From: Lineus longissimus
Lineage: Eukaryota; Nemertea; Pilidiophora; Heteronemertea; Lineidae
Direction of reading: 5' to 3'
DNA length: 64,000 bases
NCBI RefSeq assembly: GCF_910592395.1
Contig: NC_088315.1
Location: 6,574,501 to 6,638,500 of the forward strand
Positions within the stretch are counted from its first letter, which is position 1. Each line of letters opens with the position of its first letter. Under the pieces are notes generated by a model that was not told the DNA's origin, did no database searches, and saw nothing but the letters and a program-made list of their open reading frames with translations. Positions 37,901 through 48,000 of this stretch are shown piece by piece. Position numbers and translations under genes: made by a program.

Positions 37901-40306
37901 AGTTGAAAATTCTTCCAATTATCAACTGCTAAGGCCAGGAATATATATCATACCATTACCAGGAAGCTTTTTGAAGCCTTTTTATTCTTTATATAGCGAC
38001 TAATGTATGATAAGTCACATTCTCATCGAGTTGCCATGTTTTGATACAGACAACTTTGACAGATAAGCCAGGTGAAAATATACTCATTTTCACTACTATA
38101 AGGTCAGTTTCATGGACATGTCATTACTTTGCAGCTCATTGTCTTTTTGAGTGAAGGGAATGCGATGGTCAGACCAATACCTGGCCTATGGACCAATAAG
38201 GCTTGAGACTGTTAATGTTACCAATGCAATTCATCCTTGTGCAGGCGATGTTGAGTCCTGAATTGAATTCAACTGACCTTTTAAAGGTGGAAATTGAGTA
38301 CTAGTATAGTATGTCAACAGAGCAATTGAAAAATCCTCACCTCATACACTAAATTCTACATGACATCTAGATATAAAAGCCATTGTCTCTGCCAAATCAA
38401 TATATAAGTCAACAAAACTATCATGACACTTGACATCACATAAGTTTGATTTATGTGACTTGCATATTCTTCATGCTGGACATTCATGACAGGGAATAAT
38501 CAATAGACTACTCCCATGTGCTTGCTGCAGAATCTAGTAAGCTCTGACCAAGGAAGTTTTCTATAAGTTAAAGGGAACTGGAACCGCCGAGCGATTTATT
38601 CAACTTTTCGACTTTCACCGCCCGAGAAAGTCAAACTTCCAACTTCCTATTCGAGTTCAGATTTGTAGCTCCGCCCCCAGTGCCCGAGCATGCGCAGTTC
38701 AATTTGTTATTATTGAGAATCATGTGAGAATCACGTGAGTCATGCGATCTTTCATTCATGAGTTTTCGTAGTAAATTCCATAGTAGTGACATCACTCAAT
38801 GATTGACAGCTAGGCGCCATGTTTCATTCATGCCTCGTTCTGATCACCCGATACGCGGGAAATGAAAACGAGGTCATACGAACTGGCTTGGCGGTTTCAG
38901 TTCCCTTTAAGATAGAACCTCCTGGCACTGACCAACCAGTAGGTATCCTAGGACCCGATGTTCGGAGGCCAGGTAATTAACACTCCACTAAACAAAAACC
39001 TTGTATGTCAAGTTTTGTATAAAGCTTATGATGGGAGTGAGGAGGAGCAAAAGTTATGGCCATCCTGGCAATAATGCAGTTCCTTTATATTGGGTCATGC
39101 CTGGATGCATCCAAAAATGTACACAAACATACTACCGTTATTGTACACTTTCGGTTGGGGGCTCTACACAAAAGAGCATATTCAAATATAAGACTACAGC
39201 CCTTACTACTCCAGTTGAATTTTGATAGTATAGATTTCCTGAGCAGGTTGAGTGAACAACATTGGGAAGGACACCTCTCTATTAAGGACACCCTCTCTAT
39301 TATGGACACCCACTCTATAATGGACAACCTCTCTATAATGGACAACCTCTCTATTATGGACAACCTCTCTATTACAGACAACCTCTCTATTACAGACAAT
39401 CTCTCTATTATGGACAACCTCTCTATAAAGGACACCCTCTCTATAACGGACACCCTCTCTATAACGGACAACCTCTCTATTATGGACAACCTCTATATTA
39501 CAGACAACCTCTCTATTACAGACAACCTCTCTATTACGAACAACCTCTCTATTACAGACACCCTCTCTATTACAGACACTAGTTTTGGCCCCAAATCAGT
39601 TGTTACCATGTCATTCAATTTGACATCTCTGATCACACCTCTCTATCAAGGAAAGCACTTGTCAGTCCTGAGGGTGTCCTTATAGCCAGGTTCTGCTGTA
39701 CCAGTATACTAGGAACTCCCCAGTATCCGAGTATAGGGTATACCTGGAATAGCACTGAAGTCTGAAACTAGAATGTATGAGAATGTTAGAAGCATGGGCA
39801 AAGTTAAATCAATTCCGCTTTAATTAATCATGACGCAGTATATAGGATAAGGGAACACAATAATACAATTATATATTTCGGCCTTTATATAGGGGTACAG
39901 GTACAGGTGACGTCTGCTTACCTGGTCTTGGCACAGGGGTGACATTCTTGTCAACTACAGCACTCATGTCACCGCGCACAACCATGTTCCTCTTAAGATA
40001 ATATTCATCAGTGGGTTTGTCCACCACGAGAAGACTGACCTCATCTTGTCCTCCTGACCGCCGAATTAATTCCACAACTTGCCCATGATTTTGATTGGCA
40101 ATATTCTGCCCGTTCACCTCCACTATTCTGTCACCCTTACGTAGACCCGCGTACTCGGCCGGACTACCTTCGTCAACTTTCCCTATGAACTGGCCAGCTT
40201 TTCCCTTTTCAGCGTGGAGATTAAAACCATAGCCATTGAAATCGGACCACTTTTTAAGACAGGCTAGCCTAGCGTGAGGGGCGTCCGTTGGTATTTCCGT
40301 ACTCAT
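22656..40306 (-). CDS. NHERF1: NHERF/Sip1-like scaffold: single PDZ domain plus C-terminal ezrin-binding tail
   Basis: Cortical adaptor that binds C-terminal tails of transporters and receptors through its PDZ domain and ERM proteins through its C-terminus. First coding exon 39922-40306: ATG at 40304-40306 in a good context (ACCATGA). PDZ domain about residues 13-95, with carboxylate-binding loop GYGF at 25-28 and class I histidine H74. The following TDEYYLKR matches NHERF DxxTDE..KR. Last exon 22656-22937 ends NKKDYFDKL, matching the NHERF ezrin-binding end (KKNELFSNL in human). Between them lies either the 338-nt exon 26417-26754 or the 44-nt exon 29846-29889, each phase 1 in and phase 0 out. 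Exon 1 + 338-nt + last gives 334 aa; exon 1 + 44-nt + last gives 236 aa. Vertebrate NHERF1/2 have two PDZ domains; one PDZ is as in Drosophila Sip1. Exact exon use is inferred. Confidence 0.88.
22938..25989 (-). other. NHERF-like gene intron with a SINE head
   Basis: About 3 kb between the last exon and the 108-nt candidate exon. Apart from the tRNA-like head at 23198-23262 it is AT-rich, with no supported gene. Short open frames near 25.0 and 25.6 kb lack splice borders or family resemblance. Confidence 0.6.
23198..23262 (+). repeat. tRNA-derived SINE head (Met-like, CAT)
   Basis: A-box-like TGGCATAGCGATCAGAG, anticodon-stem region GGGCTCATAATC, then B-box-like GTGGGTTTGACTC. The CAT anticodon and arrangement resemble elongator tRNA-Met, but the acceptor stem does not pair and the B box is degraded. 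A body of about 130 bp follows with no gene. This is a SINE remnant, not a functional tRNA. Confidence 0.65.
25990..26106 (-). CDS. NHERF1: NHERF-like candidate exon: 108-nt cassette or alternative last exon
   Basis: Acceptor GCTTGACAG at 26107, then [20 protein letters not shown], continuing [17 protein letters not shown] donor CAG|GTCTTA at 25999/25998 gives 108 nt, phase 0 in and out, joining to the last exon. If that donor is ignored, the frame reads VL then TGA at 25990-25992, making an alternative C-terminus. The frame is compatible with either upstream alternative exon. The acidic/aromatic peptide was not matched to a known domain. The donor is weak, so use is uncertain. Confidence 0.45.
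   Translation of the reverse strand, partial: LSDDSGEYDCEDPNLTLDHTWQAWRENWALCKDYPQVL
26417..26754 (-). CDS. NHERF1: NHERF-like 338-nt exon with TPEP repeat
   Basis: Acceptor CTATCTTTCAG and donor GAG|GTGAGA; phase 1 in, phase 0 out. Encodes an acidic, threonine/valine-rich linker ([20 protein letters not shown]) and then four REPTPEPV-type octads, from a 24-bp tandem repeat at about 26506-26592. It ends in [15 protein letters not shown]. Such a low-complexity stretch would act as a flexible spacer between PDZ and tail. It joins directly to exon 1 (G|AA gives E) and to the last exon. Confidence 0.82.
28900..29174 (-). repeat. tRNA-derived SINE, minus strand
   Basis: Reading the minus strand from 29174: an A box CAGTGGCAGAGTGGTAAGAGC, anticodon region GGGCTTATAACC, and a B box ATAGGTTCGATAC, all with tRNA spacing. 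The flanking stem does not close, so it is not a working tRNA gene. The roughly 200 bp beyond it toward 28900 would be the SINE body; its end is uncertain. Confidence 0.65.
29421..29519 (-). CDS. NHERF1: Possible 99-nt NHERF-like exon
   Basis: After a TTGAAG acceptor the frame reads [18 protein letters not shown] and stays open to a strong donor CAT|GTAAGA. It is phase 0 in and out, so it could follow the 44-nt exon. The peptide is lysine-rich and helical at its start. The acceptor has a poor pyrimidine tract and the peptide matches nothing recognised, so this is only a candidate. Confidence 0.22.
29846..29889 (-). CDS. NHERF1: NHERF-like 44-nt alternative exon
   Basis: Acceptor GGATTTTTCAG and donor AAAAG|GTTTAC. 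The only open frame is phase 1 in (G|TA), encoding [15 protein letters not shown], and it ends in phase 0. The proline/acidic peptide suits an NHERF linker. Because 44 leaves remainder 2 on division by 3, as does the 338-nt exon, both cannot be joined in one message without a frameshift. Confidence 0.55.
31174..31389. repeat. 72-bp tandem triplication
   Basis: Three nearly identical copies start at 31174, 31246 and 31318, each with ACAAATGTAGTTGAGTG and ACAAGAGTGGACACTGC. A 72-bp period is a multiple of three, and both strands remain open through all copies. Flanking sequence shows no exon borders. Likely a recent minisatellite expansion. Confidence 0.9.
34316..34655. repeat. Diverged direct duplication
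   Basis: GTGTCTTCAAGGGTTTTGA..ACCCTTTCTTGACAAAAAAG near 34316 recurs near 34590 as GTGTCTTCAAGGGTTTTGA..ACCCTTTCTTGACGAAAAAG, with weaker similarity continuing downstream. Two copies about 274 bp apart. Confidence 0.65.
38568..38910 (-). mobile_element. TTAA-flanked MITE, copy 2 (inverted relative to copy 1)
   Basis: A 343-bp element bounded by TTAA, with ends AGGGAACTGGAACCGCC and GGCGGTTTCAGTTCCCT. The internal sequence is the reverse complement of the copy at 18848-19181 along nearly its full length. It sits in intron 1 of the NHERF-like gene. Terminal bases differ slightly from copy 1 (AGGG against AGCG). Confidence 0.85.
39268..39581. repeat. 18-bp minisatellite, about 17 copies
   Basis: Tandem copies of GACAACCTCTCTATTATG with variants (GACACC, ATTACA, ATAACG). 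The unit is six codons, so plus and minus strands both read through as six-residue repeats (SIMDNL on the plus strand). A single related copy occurs on the minus strand near 48005-48040, so the unit belongs to a dispersed family. Confidence 0.9.
39922..40306 (-). CDS. NHERF1: NHERF-like first coding exon with the PDZ domain
   Basis: 385 nt from ATG at 40306 to donor ACCAG|GTAAGC. Holds the whole PDZ fold: [15 protein letters not shown] (loop and beta strand B), [42 protein letters not shown] and [15 protein letters not shown]. An in-frame extension upstream begins with GTG, not ATG, so the ATG at 40306 is chosen. It ends in phase 1. Confidence 0.93.
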
Positions 40307-40480
40307 GGTGAAATTTCGGAAAAACTTCACTCAAGAATCTTGTATCTCTTACTATGCACTAGCTTCTCTAAAACCAGCTAACACACACCTTCCCAATATG
40401 GCCGATAACCTAATTGTCACGTGATGAAAATGTTCTGCCAATCAAAAGTTATCGTCTGCTGGGACGAAATAGGTTGTTAA
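40307..40480 (-). promoter_or_regulatory. NHERF-like 5' UTR and promoter region
   Basis: Sequence immediately upstream of the ATG on the minus strand. It contains a CCAATC motif near 40438 and a CACGTGA E-box-like site near 40420, with no TATA box at a convincing distance. The transcription start cannot be placed. Confidence 0.35.
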
Positions 40481-40680
40481 CTGGAACTTGTCCTGAATCT
40501 CTGACTCATTGTGTCTTACACCCAAAATATGTTTGTACAAAGTTAGGCGTGGTTTATTGTTAGTTGGTAGGTCAACAGAAAAAAAATCGAACAATATATA
40601 TTGCTTAAGTGCCAATATAGCAACACCTACATATATCTAATCTATAAATTGGGTGGGTTCAACCAGCTATCTGAGCTATA

Positions 40681-40822
40681 AGTACCCAGGCTAGCCCAAG
40701 TAGTAGTCACCTCCAATGTGAGGGAACATCTTTGGGTGGGGTTGGGACTTAAGTACCCAGGCTAGCCCAAGTAGTAGTCACCTCCAATGTGAGTGAACAT
40801 CTTTGGGTGGGGTTGGGACTTT
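40681..40822. repeat. 71-bp tandem duplication
   Basis: AGTACCCAGGCTAGCCCAAG and the following 51 bp occur twice in direct succession with one difference (GAGGGAAC against GAGTGAAC). This is recent. It lies between the NHERF promoter and the TGFBRAP1 3' end, in a 1.6-kb intergenic stretch that is otherwise featureless. Confidence 0.95.
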
Positions 40823-41974
40823 TTTACCCAATACTTTTCTTGGGTATTAACACAATTAGGTGGGAGGAAAGTATGTAATTCAAATAAACTTTAGTATTGG
40901 TCACATCCTGGAAATCCTTTCTCTCCGAGGCAGGCAACTTATGAATCTCAATTGTTTTTGGACTAATCTTTAGATAAGACAAGCATAGAGCAATCTTTGG
41001 GATGCAGAAATGATTGGTATAATCAAGACACATTCCACTCCTATGCTATCTTCACTTGGCATCCCTTGAGGGACACTCTTTCCGACAGGAGGGGTCAGTC
41101 ACAAGAGATTAATGTTACCAAGAATTAATAATGACTACATACTACATGCTTTAGTCTTTAAGAATTCTTAAGGTTACATCCTGTGCCAGTTTGGGACATC
41201 ACCGAGAACAAGCCAACAGTGATGGATCTAGTTAGTGACACATCTTCCGGGGCATCCAAGACCTCTACTGCTGCTGCCTGAACCACGGGCCAAGTCACAA
41301 CAACCAATTTAGTCCATCCATGATGAACAATATTTCCGTCCCATTCTCAAAGGGATAAGACAAGGGAAAGCAAAAATCACATCGTAGACATATATTCATT
41401 TGTTCTTGAATAGTATTTACATAGTTATATATATAACAAGCTCCTTTTTCAGATGAGGAAATGTACATAGACAGACGCAACAAAATAACAGAGAAATTGA
41501 CACGAGCAAGAATTAAACATCAGACTTTTAATTCCATACCTCTTGATATGGGCAGTTTACTTAATATTTTACTGTGCTCTCTCCCTATCCTTGTTTTCAA
41601 ACTTGATGTCACTGGAGCCATACTCCTGGGAGCTCGAGTGATTTATCCCCATTTTCCACGCCTATAACAGCAACACCGATCATCACACCCATGCTTCAAG
41701 CATGAAAATCATCCAGACCAATGGTAATGTGAAAAAAGAAACACCCTTGGTCATCTGTCAACTGAGTATCTGGGAAAAATACGATTGCCCTAGTGAGAGA
41801 AAGTTGAACTGCACTCAGGTTGCGACTTTGTCCTCAAAAGACAATTTAGGACAAACCTGAAATATATATAGCATCCTAAACCTGTTTTCTCAATTGGTTT
41901 CCGATAGTTTTGCGCAAGGGCTAAAAGACAATCTGTACTTCACTACAATTATGGGCTGGTGCATGACATCATGT

Positions 41975-42077
41975 TAACTTTAGAAAAGGTGGAGTTTTAT
42001 TGGCCCTTGTGAGACAACAGGTAAACAATCAACTTCTCTCGACAAATCAATAAAATTTTGATCGAAGTTGTTTTGTT
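41975..42077 (-). other. TGFBRAP1: TGFBRAP1 3' UTR
   Basis: Minus-strand AATAAA hexamers occur at 42077-42082, overlapping the stop codon, and at 41996-42001. The second is well placed for cleavage near 41980, giving a short 3' UTR of about 100 nt. Confidence 0.5.
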
Positions 42078-45000
42078 TTATTTCTTGGCACTGAACATCC
42101 TCCCCGTGACTGGACACACGTATTTACTGCGAGAACAATGAGTATGGCACATCACTCCGTTGGGATATCGTACGAATGTTGGTTCACTGAAAACTCGATT
42201 ACACACCGCACAGGTCCTGCAAAAGAGAATTAAAACTTCTTTAGACCAATATGGCTTAGTTTGATATCTAGTTTTTCAAAACACATCATTTAAGTGAGAA
42301 GTATTAGAAGCTAGTGAATGTCTCCTCCTCCCAGGCTGAAGACTGAGTCGGCAGGCCTACTTCTCTTTGCCCAACCAGTGCATAAGGCAGTGCTGGGTAG
42401 TAAGCATCTCCTTCAGCAAGAGCTGGTCACACAGGGTATGTGGGGGAGGGGGTATTCAACCTACTTGTCTTCCTTGACTAGAATTGGATTTCGACAAGCA
42501 GTGATCACTGTCTGTTTGACCTGCAGATTCTCTCCTCTGGATAACGTAGTCTGTATTCGGGTCGTCCGACTGTTGTCTAAGCTCGTCCTGACTGACCGGT
42601 GTAAGAACTGGGAAAGTAAACTAACTGACCAGTTGTCGGGAAGTTGTTGTAACACCTAAAATGAAGGAGGCTGTGATTCAGTTTTGTTTATATAGATCAC
42701 CTTACTGTCAGAAACATGCTGCAGCCTCTACAACATCATTGCTAATAAATCACTGGTAGATTCACCTGTGTTCTAGCCGGTATGGGAACTGTAAACTAGG
42801 CTGATGGAGTGGAACAGTGGAAACATCACCCTCGTAATCTCAGAGGTCCTGGGTGTGATAGAGCAAGGAACTCTCTTTGACAGCGTAGGTTTCCGCCGGG
42901 GTCGTCGGATTCCTCCTACCTACAGTACATTATAATTGCCCAAGTTGTTGTCTATTCTTACAGATTACCTTGATTGTATCGAAGTCCGCTTCGTCGTTGT
43001 TGAGCAGTGATATGGCCGGTGTAACAAGAAGGTCGCTTCTCCTGAAATGATTGGATGAAATGCGCAAATAAGCTTAGTATCGTACTTGTATGAGCCTGAG
43101 GATTTTCTCACCACATGTAGAAGTGAGGGCGATCAGAATCACAGTGAATCAAGTGAAGCTTCACCGATATGTGGTCAACGCTGCCATGACACTCTTTCTA
43201 AGCTTTGCTGTTATAACAGGATTCATCAATCAATTGTGGAAGAGTACTTTCAGCTGATATGATGCTGACTTTCATACTTTTACGAATCACCCAAATATTT
43301 TCAATATGAGATTCTACAAGTACTCACTCATAGGTGGGATCTAGATAAACTCCGAGGAGAATTTGAAAGAGTCGTTTCCTGTAATGCGGTTCCTTCCCTT
43401 TTGAGTTTATTACACAATAATTCTCTGCTTGGCCGAAATCTTTTAGCTTGTGGACAAGGATTCGCAGGGCTTTATCATGCTCATCAAGCTTCCCATAAAG
43501 TATGGCCATTTCTGCATACATGTCTGTTTCTTTGACTTTACCAAGAATGAGTTGAACCCGGTAGAGACTTGACATCTGCAGCATGTGCCGCAGTTTACTC
43601 CTGAAAGGTTCAAGCAATGCATCAAGAAGAGGTAGAGAAATAAGTCGTGTGGGGCACTAGTTCAATCGAACAGTCGGGTCAACAATCTGGAGGCATACAT
43701 ATGTGTACTGAGAGATGAGCCCCATCAATCTGGAACCTGCATCCAGGACAAGCTTTACCAAGACGAATACGACAGATGACAGCATTAGTCATCAGAATTG
43801 ATAAAGTCTATTCAAGACTGAGAACTCGGGATCGGAAGGAGACATTATTGAAGGGACTATGTAGCTCATAACAGTGTCAGTCATGTCAGAGGAGTTGCCA
43901 TATCTCTCTGAATATCTCCATAGAAGTAGTTGAGAATCGCTTGATTCATACCTAGCTTTATCCAAGTCCTCTTTCTTAGAATTTTGGTTGTCTCTCAGTT
44001 TTAGCACAGCATCAAGGTATAACACAGCCAGATGGGTGTGGTACTTCTCTTTCTGAAAAGAACAATAATTCAACACTTAATACAATGTTCTTATAAAATA
44101 ATTACAAATGTAAAGGTTTTAGTATTTGGCACATTAGTGTCCCGATTCTGATGGCCTAGTGCACATGCCTCATAAATAGAAGATCCTAGAGTGGCCACAT
44201 CAATGAACTTCAGTGCAATAAAGCAACAGGGAAATTTTCCAAACCCCTGATTTGACTCACCTCTAATTTCTTCTGGAACACTAGATATTCTAAATACATA
44301 ATGACGGCATCAGGAAACCGTACGGGATCGAGATAATCTATAATGGTATCTGGCCGCATCTTTTCACTTGGAGATTCATTTGGTGGACGTTCAGTAAACA
44401 CCTGGAAAGAAAGTGTTGTTCATTAAGACCGATTTCAACAAGTTCATCCAACTGCAAAGAGAAGCAAACATCTCCACGGTAATAGTTTTCAAAGCCAAGC
44501 ACGACTTAATCCCTTACCTTTATTCCTATTTCTTGATTTTTTGCTAGCACCCAATCAACATATTTCCAGATAAGATCTTGATCGTCTAAACTGAAAAATA
44601 CATCAAATATTTTGTCAACGTGAATAACACAACAAAGATATCTTGTCTGCAGGTGAAACTGATCATTGCTGGATTTGATTTTGATCACAGGTCGTTGCGC
44701 TCATACAGATTCTTGTCGCAGGACACAGTGATTTATTTGCGAGGCAATCTAGATGATAAAGCAATACATGTATGAGGCGAATTGTGGTTAAGCAATACAG
44801 TTCTTACTTGTCTCAAAGTTCATCCAACTTTTCCGAGAGGACAAGCAAGCAATTTGAGTACTTTTTGAGGCATACCTGTTATTAGAGACAGAAAAATAAG
44901 ACTGCAGACTTACTTTGCTAGAAATTCCACCACAAACTCAAACCCTGGGAATGATTCATCCGTATATTCACCATCTGCTAATCTGAAATAATCAAGTACA

Positions 45001-48000
45001 GGGTGTCTCATAAGGAATTAATTGCAAAAGGGATGTGATATGTTAGTTCATACTCTTCTCGGCAGGTACAGTGAGTGCTTTGGTACATTAAGTTAATTAT
45101 GCATCCCAGAATCGCCCTGTATAAAGGGGGTCACTGTAACTATCTACGCTCAGCAGAAACCCCTGATCCTGAATTCATTGGTTCAAAATTTGAAAAAACC
45201 TACTCAAGGCCGGGGTCAAAAGCCCTAACAATCAAAACAAAAAGTACTGCTTTGAAAAACATACCTACCTGAAACATTACAAAAAGTTGTGTGTCTAAAG
45301 AACTTACTTGGTCCATATACTTAGAGATTTATCATTTTCTCCGTGGAATTGATACATAAGACCGAGAGCATAATATTTCTGATTGTTCTGTAAGCACTCA
45401 ACACAGTCTTTCGGATCGAAGCTATTCTCCATGGCAAGTAATGTCACTAATTCAGCCGAATTCGTCTCAGCGTATAATTTGACTAGGGCAGTGTCGATTT
45501 CCTATGAATTGAAGGATTAGAGAAATGTACATTCTACTGCAAACTACTGAACTTTCTTTACTTTACAAATAAGCAGGTCATCATACTGAAGTTAGAAGTA
45601 ATGGGGTAATGTGAGAATACGGCAATCACTCCAGGAATGAATGAAGTGTACATTTTGGCTCATTTCCTGTTGTCAGAGAGATAAACTTTTCCTGGTTCGC
45701 AAAAATTCTTGAAGGAACCCACCTTAGCACAATCTCTTTGCAAGTTTCCCTCTTTAATCTCCTCTAGGTATGTCTTCAAGAATCTCTTGTACTCCATGAC
45801 CCTGTCTTTGCTGCCTCTAGACAGCTGGTTGATGTCTGCTATCTCGTGCAAGGGGGGCTGTGATCGCATGAACGTGGAGGCATCTGGCATTATGTTGGGG
45901 TAAAGAGTCAGCACCTACAAAGGCAAAAGATAGAACCAGTTTTAAAAGACTTAGATAGAGACCCATGTAAAAATTATTGAACAATATTAATCAGTGAAGA
46001 ATCTCAGTGGAAAACCAAGGTTCCGTGTACCTGGAGCCTATGCCAGGGAAAGAAAGACCCCACCAAGTGAAAAACATGAATAGCAGGGGATAGACTCTTC
46101 CTCTGGCCATTTGGTACCCAATGATAGCCGAAACTTCAAGAAGGAATACTCCCTTGAGAACACCTCAATGTTAAGAGCAGAAAAGTGAAAACTGTGACCT
46201 GAAGATCCTCACCTCTCGTACATCAATCTGTCCCTCTTTGAACAACTCTTTCGCCTCATCAAACCGACATTCGGAAAACTCGATGAATGCTGCTTGTTGT
46301 TGGATTCGGCGGTACAGCTTTTGAAATTTCTCTTTATTGGCTGCTGTTGTTCTCGCATTCTTGGCAAGTTCTAACGCCTCCGTAACCCGCTTATCCACAA
46401 GTAATCCCTGAATCTGAAAACGGAAGGAAGAGATGAATGTTACTTTATTTTGGGATCCCTCTGGAAGGGGTGCTCAGTCATTCACATACCAATAAAGTTG
46501 GTGTCTACTTGTACTCCTGACATGTCTGGGTGGTGTAGTCAGTGTAGTTATTGACACAACATTGTCAGTCAGGAGACTCTATCCAGCATCCAGCATCACG
46601 TTACACTTTGTGGAAGATTCAAGACAGTGTGAAAATTATCAATTTTTTTTATCATTATCATCATTATTAGAAGTTGCATTTACTTGTTTTTCCCAGGCCA
46701 CTGGCATCAGACCATATATCTCTTTCCCCGAGGATACGAGCAGTCGACCATCGAACTCGCCAAGAAATTTACCCCCTTGAAATGGTATACTCTGCTTCTG
46801 CTGCTGGTCAAGAATACTGAAGTATAGACAAAGGCAAAATATTTTTAGATCATGGATGTCGCAAATCGGGCTGTTGCCTTCAGATCTTCCTTGTTTCCCC
46901 ATAATTTTGTCTTGATCCTCCGGGCAGGTTGATCTACCGCATGCCTCAAACAGAGCACAGTCTTGTGGTGTACAATCTGTTCTTCTTTTTAAAAGCTTGA
47001 ATATCACTAATTTTTCTCAATTTGGAACGAGCAGCCAAATCTTTCTGGAAATAGGCTTTCGTACATTCTTACCTATGAACTGTAATGAACTCATCATTCA
47101 TGGCTAGGATGTACGGATGAAGGTAACCAATGGAAACCAAGCGATCGCTCCATTGCAGTGGTGGGCGTTGGGAATTGCCAGCAGACGTCACGAACATACC
47201 CAATGCACTTGGGCCACTCACAAGAAACTCATCCTGAAATTGGTCACAGATTGTGTTTCAGAAATCGCAGGTTAAAGCGAACACTTTCATTAACATTTTC
47301 ATACAATAAATTTGAGTTTGACAAACAGGCCTAGGCCCTATCGCTAATGCCTAATCTGTACAAGGCATTTTCAATGATAAAAACTTCAGTTTGGAAGTAG
47401 AAAAAAAGTATCCTAAGTAAATTAAAGCCAATAAACTTGGTTCCCGTGATCCCCAAGTGACACCAATCATTATGAAGTAGAATATCTGCTTACTCTGCCT
47501 ATACGTAGAACCAAAGGTGTGGTAAATTCATGTTCATAGGGGAAGAGGTCCTGAGTTTGTCCGGTCTCAAAATTTGCCACTAGGTACTGACTAGTGCAAG
47601 CAATACAGATGCAATTGTGGTCCATTTTCTGGAATAAAATGTTACGATTTAGAACATAAGCAAATGGTAATAAAGATGGATTTGGATGGACAAGTTAAAG
47701 GCCTGGCTGTAACACATGATGACGATTATAAAGATGTGAATTCAAGATCAGATTTTAAATAGGTACACAGAGTCTTCAAGTGAGTAAGCACCTTTCAAAA
47801 TTGGTCAAGTCTGGTACATGATTCAATACACACCATGGTAAGAGGAGACTCTGGTAGTCCTACTTCCTTGATGTGGACCATCCGGTCTTCAGTCACAGTG
47901 TATATTTGCACCTGCCTCTTCTTCAATGCCACACAAATCTGAAGAAAAAAATTAAATGGAAAGAACCAATTTGGGACCGAAACTAGTGTCCTCAATAGAG

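Larger units (their letters stand above)
29890..39921 (-). other. NHERF-like intron 1, about 10 kb
   Basis: Contains the 72-bp triplication at 31174-31389, a diverged duplication at 34316/34590, the TTAA MITE copy 2 and the 18-bp minisatellite. A plus-strand open frame of 110 codons at 33113-33445 is the longest non-repeat frame but has no recognisable family. No other gene was supported. Confidence 0.6.

Noticed and set aside
39056-39685. 209-residue plus-strand frame and 134-residue minus-strand frame with six-residue repeats
   Set aside because: Both are by-products of an 18-bp minisatellite that is open on either strand; no splice sites or conserved domain flank it.
43792-43951. Continuation of the TGFBRAP1 frame past the exon ending at 43952
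   Set aside because: The donor AG|GTATGA at 43952 joins in phase to the exon at 43600 with conserved SKLRHML sequence; the read-through is intronic.
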